From Anaerolineaceae bacterium (GTDB taxonomy: Bacteria; Chloroflexota; Anaerolineae; Anaerolineales; Villigracilaceae), in assembly GCA_022181005.1 (NCBI GenBank), contig BQMV01000452.1:1-9162 (forward strand): 9,162 bases of DNA, written 5' to 3'. Position numbers and translations under genes: made by a program. This document shows positions 6,389-9,162 of this stretch, piece after piece; the first letter of the stretch is position 1; every line of letters begins with the position of its first letter. Below the pieces are notes generated by a model. It saw nothing but the letters and a program-made list of their open reading frames with translations, did no database searches and had not been told where the DNA came from.

Positions 6389-7963
6389 CTGCGTATCCAC
6401 GATCTCGCCGCCGTGTTGGATGGCGGCTGCCACCATGCCGTCTTGCGCCACGCTCGCGGGGATCTTGCCTTTGGCGTTCGTCACCACACAGCGCACGCTC
6501 ACGTCCGCGCCGAACTCGTCCTTGATCAATTTTTGGATCGCCTCGATCTGGTCGGGCTTGTCAATTTTTGAAACCAGCACATCGCTCGCCAGCCCCAAGA
6601 TCAAGGTTGAGCCTTGCATGTCAATCATCCGCGCCGAATTCATCAACGCCGAAAGATTCGCCTGCGCCTTCGGGAGCGACGCGGACATACGCTTCCACGC
6701 CTTGATGATATCGCCGACGTTGATTGCGGATTTTTCCACTGGATGTGGAGCCGCTTCTTTCCCGACTTGAGGTTGGTCCGCCATTCGGGAAGCCGATATA
6801 CCCTGTCGAGTGTCCGCGACAACCTTCGGCTTGGGTTGACTCGGCGTCCCACTAGAAGATGATACGGCAATTTGCAGAGATTCACTTGGAACATCTAGCG
6901 CTTCCGCCAACGCGAGTTCTAGACTCAACGACGGCTGCCAGCCGCCGCGCAAATCTACCGCCGCATGATTAAATATTTTGATCATTCTCAAAATATCGCC
7001 GGTTGAAAACGATTTTGCATGCGTTTGCATCTGCTTCTTCACGTCCGCTGTGGCTTCCACTTGATTGATGTTGCCCATTTGAATCAACATCAGCCCGCGC
7101 AGATACTCGACAATCTGGCGCGCCAGCGAACGCGGATCGGCGCCCGCGTCAAGCGCCGCATGGATAGACTCCAGTCCGCGCGCAGAGTCGCGGTCGTTAA
7201 TCGCGCTCAGCGCATCCAGCACAAATTGACTCGCAGCCACGCCGAGCGTTTGCTGTGCAAATTCCAGCGTGATCCGGTCGCCTCCCGATGAAAGCTGGTC
7301 GAGCAAAGACTGCGCATCGCGCATCCCGCCGGCAGACTGACGAGCGATCAAGGTCAGCGCATCGTCGTCGGCTTGGATGGCTTCGGCTTCGACAATGTAT
7401 TTCAAATTGGCGACGATCTCATCCACAGACACACGGCGGAACTCATGACGTTGACAACGCGAAAGGACCGTCGCAGGGATTTTGTGAATCTCGGTGGTGG
7501 CTAAAACAAAGATAGCGTGCGAAGGCGGCTCTTCGAGCGTCTTGAGCAGCGCGTTAAACGCCGCCGTCGAAAGCATGTGAACTTCGTCAATAATATAAAT
7601 TTTGTATCTGCCTTGCGACGGCGAAAAATTGATCTTATCGCGCAAATTGCGGATATCGTCTACGGAAGTGTTGGATGCCGCGTCAATTTCGATCAGATCG
7701 AGGAAGCGGTTCTCGTTGACGGCTTTGCAGTTTTCGCATGTGTTGTCGGGTCGCATTGCAGGATCAGGATTCGTGCAATTGACCGCCTTCGCCAGCAGAC
7801 GAGCCAGCGTCGTCTTGCCCGTCCCGCGCGAACCAGCGAAGAGGTACGCATGCGCGACACGATCAGCGGCAATGGCATTCTTCAACGTCGCAACGACGTG
7901 ATTCTGCCCCATGACAGCATTCCAATCTTGCGGTCGGTATTTTCGGTAAAGAGCTTGAGTCAT
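6383..7963 (-). CDS. dnaX: DNA polymerase III subunit gamma/tau
   Basis: DnaX is the ATPase of the clamp loader that places the beta clamp on primed DNA and, as tau, links it to the polymerase. The 526-residue product has Walker A GSRGTGKT (44-51), Walker B YIIDEVH (123-129, D126/E127), sensor 1 LATTE (154-158) and the SRC arginine finger (168-170). The AAA+ module and collar run to about residue 365, a Pro/Ser/Lys linker follows to about 420, and a C-terminal tau-type domain ends at 526. The zinc motif keeps Cys63, Cys76 and Cys79, but the fourth ligand position appears to be Asp73. I see no A-rich slippery run of the E. coli or Thermus type, so only one form is predicted. No Shine-Dalgarno precedes the ATG; an AATTCGT repeat occupies that place. 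It is the first gene of dnaX-ybaB-recR. Confidence 0.97.
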   Translation of the reverse strand: MTQALYRKYRPQDWNAVMGQNHVVATLKNAIAADRVAHAYLFAGSRGTGKTTLARLLAKAVNCTNPDPAMRPDNTCENCKAVNENRFLDLIEIDAASNTSVDDIRNLRDKINFSPSQGRYKIYIIDEVHMLSTAAFNALLKTLEEPPSHAIFVLATTEIHKIPATVLSRCQRHEFRRVSVDEIVANLKYIVEAEAIQADDDALTLIARQSAGGMRDAQSLLDQLSSGGDRITLEFAQQTLGVAASQFVLDALSAINDRDSARGLESIHAALDAGADPRSLARQIVEYLRGLMLIQMGNINQVEATADVKKQMQTHAKSFSTGDILRMIKIFNHAAVDLRGGWQPSLSLELALAEALDVPSESLQIAVSSSSGTPSQPKPKVVADTRQGISASRMADQPQVGKEAAPHPVEKSAINVGDIIKAWKRMSASLPKAQANLSALMNSARMIDMQGSTLILGLASDVLVSKIDKPDQIEAIQKLIKDEFGADVSVRCVVTNAKGKIPASVAQDGMVAAAIQHGGEIVDTQD

Positions 7964-7969
7964 TTTGGC

Positions 7970-7990
7970 AATTCGTAATTCGTAATTCGT
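7970..7990. repeat. three tandem AATTCGT heptamers before dnaX
   Basis: Three exact head-to-tail copies of AATTCGT start at 7970, 7977 and 7984. They begin 7 bases before the dnaX ATG, exactly where a ribosome binding site would be expected. Confidence 0.9.
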
Positions 7991-8093
7991 TTTAAACCGC
8001 GAAGCGCGTTAAGGCTTGCGCTGAGTTGCATCGAAGCGGCGCCAAAAACAATCTTTATAAAATCTTCGCGGACTTCGCGCTCCTGGCGGTTAA
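7991..8093. repeat. spacer with inverted CCGCGAAG repeats
   Basis: The rest of the gap between the lamin-tail gene and dnaX contains CCGCGAAG at 7997-8004 and its inverse CTTCGCGG at 8064-8071. A second CTTCGCG follows at 8073-8079, and GGCGGTT follows in the same degenerate style. These look like a worn repeat array like those in the next two gaps. No convincing promoter for dnaX was found here. Confidence 0.5.
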
Positions 8094-8585
8094 TCAAGGG
8101 ACCTTGTAAACGGCTCTCACATTTCCACTCGGATCAAATAGTTGCGCCTCTTCGCCCGATTGCCAGATCGCCTCTGAGTCGCCCCAGTATAAATCAATGA
8201 CAGTATTTGTTCCCGCAACGGTATGCACCTGAACTGCGCCGCCGCCATTGAGCGTCAGGTTGGGGAAGGTGAAAGTGTTCCGATCTGAGTCGCGCAGCTG
8301 CCAATTCGCTAAATGCACCGGCTGATCTCCCGCATTGCGAACGACGACCAATTCAGCGTTCAGCGTTCCTGCGCCGATAATGTTCACAATCTCAATGGGA
8401 ACGTCCGCGTCGGGGCTGAGAGTCGGTTGCGCGGCAAGATCGCTGGAAGAAACCGGGGCAAACTGCACCGGGGAAAGAGCCGCCTGACGGTAATTACGGT
8501 CGTACCAAAATAGAATTGCGCCGGTCACGCACGCGGAGATGAACGCGTTGAGAAGCAGGTATTGAATAAGTCGGCGGCGGTCCAT
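8094..8585 (-). CDS. membrane-anchored lamin-tail-domain protein
   Basis: The 163-residue protein begins MDRRR, followed by a hydrophobic segment (about 7-28), consistent with one N-terminal membrane anchor and an outside C-terminus. FISAC at 15-19 resembles a lipobox, but the hydrophobic run continues past the Cys, so an uncleaved anchor is more likely. After a Ser/Pro linker, residues 62-162 look like a lamin-tail (LTD) immunoglobulin-like fold: IEIVNIIGAG, then VVVRNAGDQPVHLANWQLRD, then FTFPNLTLNGGGAVQVHT, then a closing LFDPSGNVRAVY. This domain occurs in many bacterial surface proteins, often near nucleases or in extracellular binding proteins; its ligand here is unknown. It follows a terminator and precedes dnaX by 130 bp, so it may have its own promoter. 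Confidence 0.82.
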   Translation of the reverse strand: MDRRRLIQYLLLNAFISACVTGAILFWYDRNYRQAALSPVQFAPVSSSDLAAQPTLSPDADVPIEIVNIIGAGTLNAELVVVRNAGDQPVHLANWQLRDSDRNTFTFPNLTLNGGGAVQVHTVAGTNTVIDLYWGDSEAIWQSGEEAQLFDPSGNVRAVYKVP

Positions 8586-8617
8586 CGTCGTCGAATCATA
8601 GCACAGATTATGCGTTT

Positions 8618-8653
8618 TAAATAAAAATCCCGCATTTCATGAAACGCGGGATT
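8618..8653 (-). terminator. Rho-independent terminator
   Basis: The stem AATCCCGC (8626-8633) pairs perfectly with GCGGGATT (8646-8653). The loop can pair further as TTTC/GAAA. In the minus direction it is followed by TTTTTATTT. It lies 17 bp after the stop of the lectin-like gene. Confidence 0.85.
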
Positions 8654-8669
8654 AATTCTTCAAGCGTCG

Positions 8670-9162
8670 TTACGGTAGGCGGGTCATCTCAAAATCGTCA
8701 AAGGAAACATCCGCAGACGAAGACTCCTCGGCGCTCCAAACGAACAATCCTATCCGACCGGAGGTATAGGTCGTATCCTTCACGCTGTCAATTTGCACGC
8801 CGTTAACATAGAGCGTTAACGCGCCGTCGCCGTCGCAATCAACGCCAATGCGATAAACGGATTGATTCTTCGGGATCAAACTGGAAGGTCCCCACTGATC
8901 GTCGTTCGTAAGAAAGATATCGGATCCTGTGTCTGGCGATTTTGCGATCGCATACAATCCCGAAGGAGTGATCGCAAAATAATACGTTGAGTCGTTGCCT
9001 TGCAAATGGCACATCACGCCAAAAGCGGTATTCGGATCGGAACTGCTATCGCGGACGGTTACTTCAGCATGGATATTTGAATAGGTTTCTTTGTTGGCTG
9101 TGCTCCATACATAAAAATTATCTTTATAAACAATAAAGCGCAGAGCGTTGTCAACATATTCA
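8670..9162 (-). CDS. lectin/glucanase-like (concanavalin A-like) extracellular protein, 5' end missing
   Basis: The frame is open from the window edge to TAA at 8670-8672, giving 163 C-terminal residues; an internal GTG at 9017 is not the likely start. The sequence reads as a beta-sandwich of the concanavalin A-like lectin/glucanase (LamG/DUF1080) type. NIHAEVTVRDSSSDPNTAFG is an early strand pair, YYFAITPSGLYAIAK and YRIGVDCDGDGALTLYVNG the central sheet, and GRIGLFVWSAEE ending in FDDFEMTRLP the typical closing strands. Such domains usually follow a signal peptide or lipobox on exported proteins of Anaerolineae, so the missing part probably encodes one. A carbohydrate-binding role is possible but not shown; no catalytic residues could be assigned. 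Confidence 0.8.
   Translation of the reverse strand, partial: EYVDNALRFIVYKDNFYVWSTANKETYSNIHAEVTVRDSSSDPNTAFGVMCHLQGNDSTYYFAITPSGLYAIAKSPDTGSDIFLTNDDQWGPSSLIPKNQSVYRIGVDCDGDGALTLYVNGVQIDSVKDTTYTSGRIGLFVWSAEESSSADVSFDDFEMTRLP

Noticed and set aside
6383..7963. Programmed frameshift site in dnaX producing a short gamma form
   Set aside because: No A AAA AAG heptamer or long A-run with a downstream stem was found; the longest A-runs in the coding strand are five bases and lie in an unsuitable frame context.
7517..7978. A 153-codon plus-strand frame opposite dnaX, and other plus-strand frames opposite the glycosyltransferase and lipoprotein
   Set aside because: They are antisense shadows of well-supported genes, rich in Arg and His, without domains or ribosome binding sites.
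8586..8617. Promoter for the lamin-tail gene with TATGAT or CATAAT as -10
   Set aside because: No -35 hexamer at acceptable spacing, and the predicted start would fall almost on the ATG.

Overview
The window comes from a member of the phylum Chloroflexota, most likely class Anaerolineae. The main evidence is the 16S rRNA gene. As I recall the published phylum probes, it carries exact target sites for GNSB-941 (1636-1652) and CFX1223 (1364-1383), and for the Anaerolineae probe CFX784 (1793-1810). The protein repertoire agrees: small surface lipoproteins with SH3-like, lamin-tail and lectin-like domains beside a conserved DNA-repair operon. The first 23 bases are not genomic. They match the end of the Illumina TruSeq read-1 adapter, so the contig breaks inside the 23S gene.

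Every gene lies on the minus strand, so transcription runs from high to low coordinates. From right to left these are: the 3' part of a lectin-like extracellular protein (8670-9162) with its own terminator; a membrane-anchored lamin-tail-domain protein (8094-8585); the operon dnaX (6383-7963), ybaB/ebfC (5940-6269) and recR (5268-5873), serving the replicative clamp loader, a nucleoid-associated protein and recombinational repair; a possible 45-residue small ORF (5084-5221) and a perfect 13-bp stem that looks like the operon terminator (5031-5060); an SH3-domain lipoprotein (4239-5009) separated by two bases from a GT1-type glycosyltransferase (2968-4236); then a ribosomal RNA operon with a fully consensus promoter (2861-2888), leader, 16S (1061-2574), tRNA-Ile(GAT), tRNA-Ala(TGC) and the first 435 nt of 23S (24-458).

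The rRNA operon is unusually readable. A 28-bp stem with no mismatch (25 Watson-Crick and 3 G-U pairs) joins the 16S leader to the 16S-tRNA-Ile spacer. A near copy of its 5' strand precedes 23S, so the same processing-stem sequence is reused.

The least ordinary feature is in the gaps of the dnaX-ybaB-recR operon. Each gap holds a different short-period repeat: AATTCGT three times before dnaX, two inverted arrays of octamers (TAGTCNNN and GACTANNN) between dnaX and ybaB, and two inverted arrays of heptamers between ybaB and recR. The octamers supply both the dnaX stop codon and the ybaB Shine-Dalgarno sequence. I see no phage, IS element, CRISPR array, toxin-antitoxin pair or defence system. 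Apart from these repeats the region is ordinary chromosomal housekeeping DNA.
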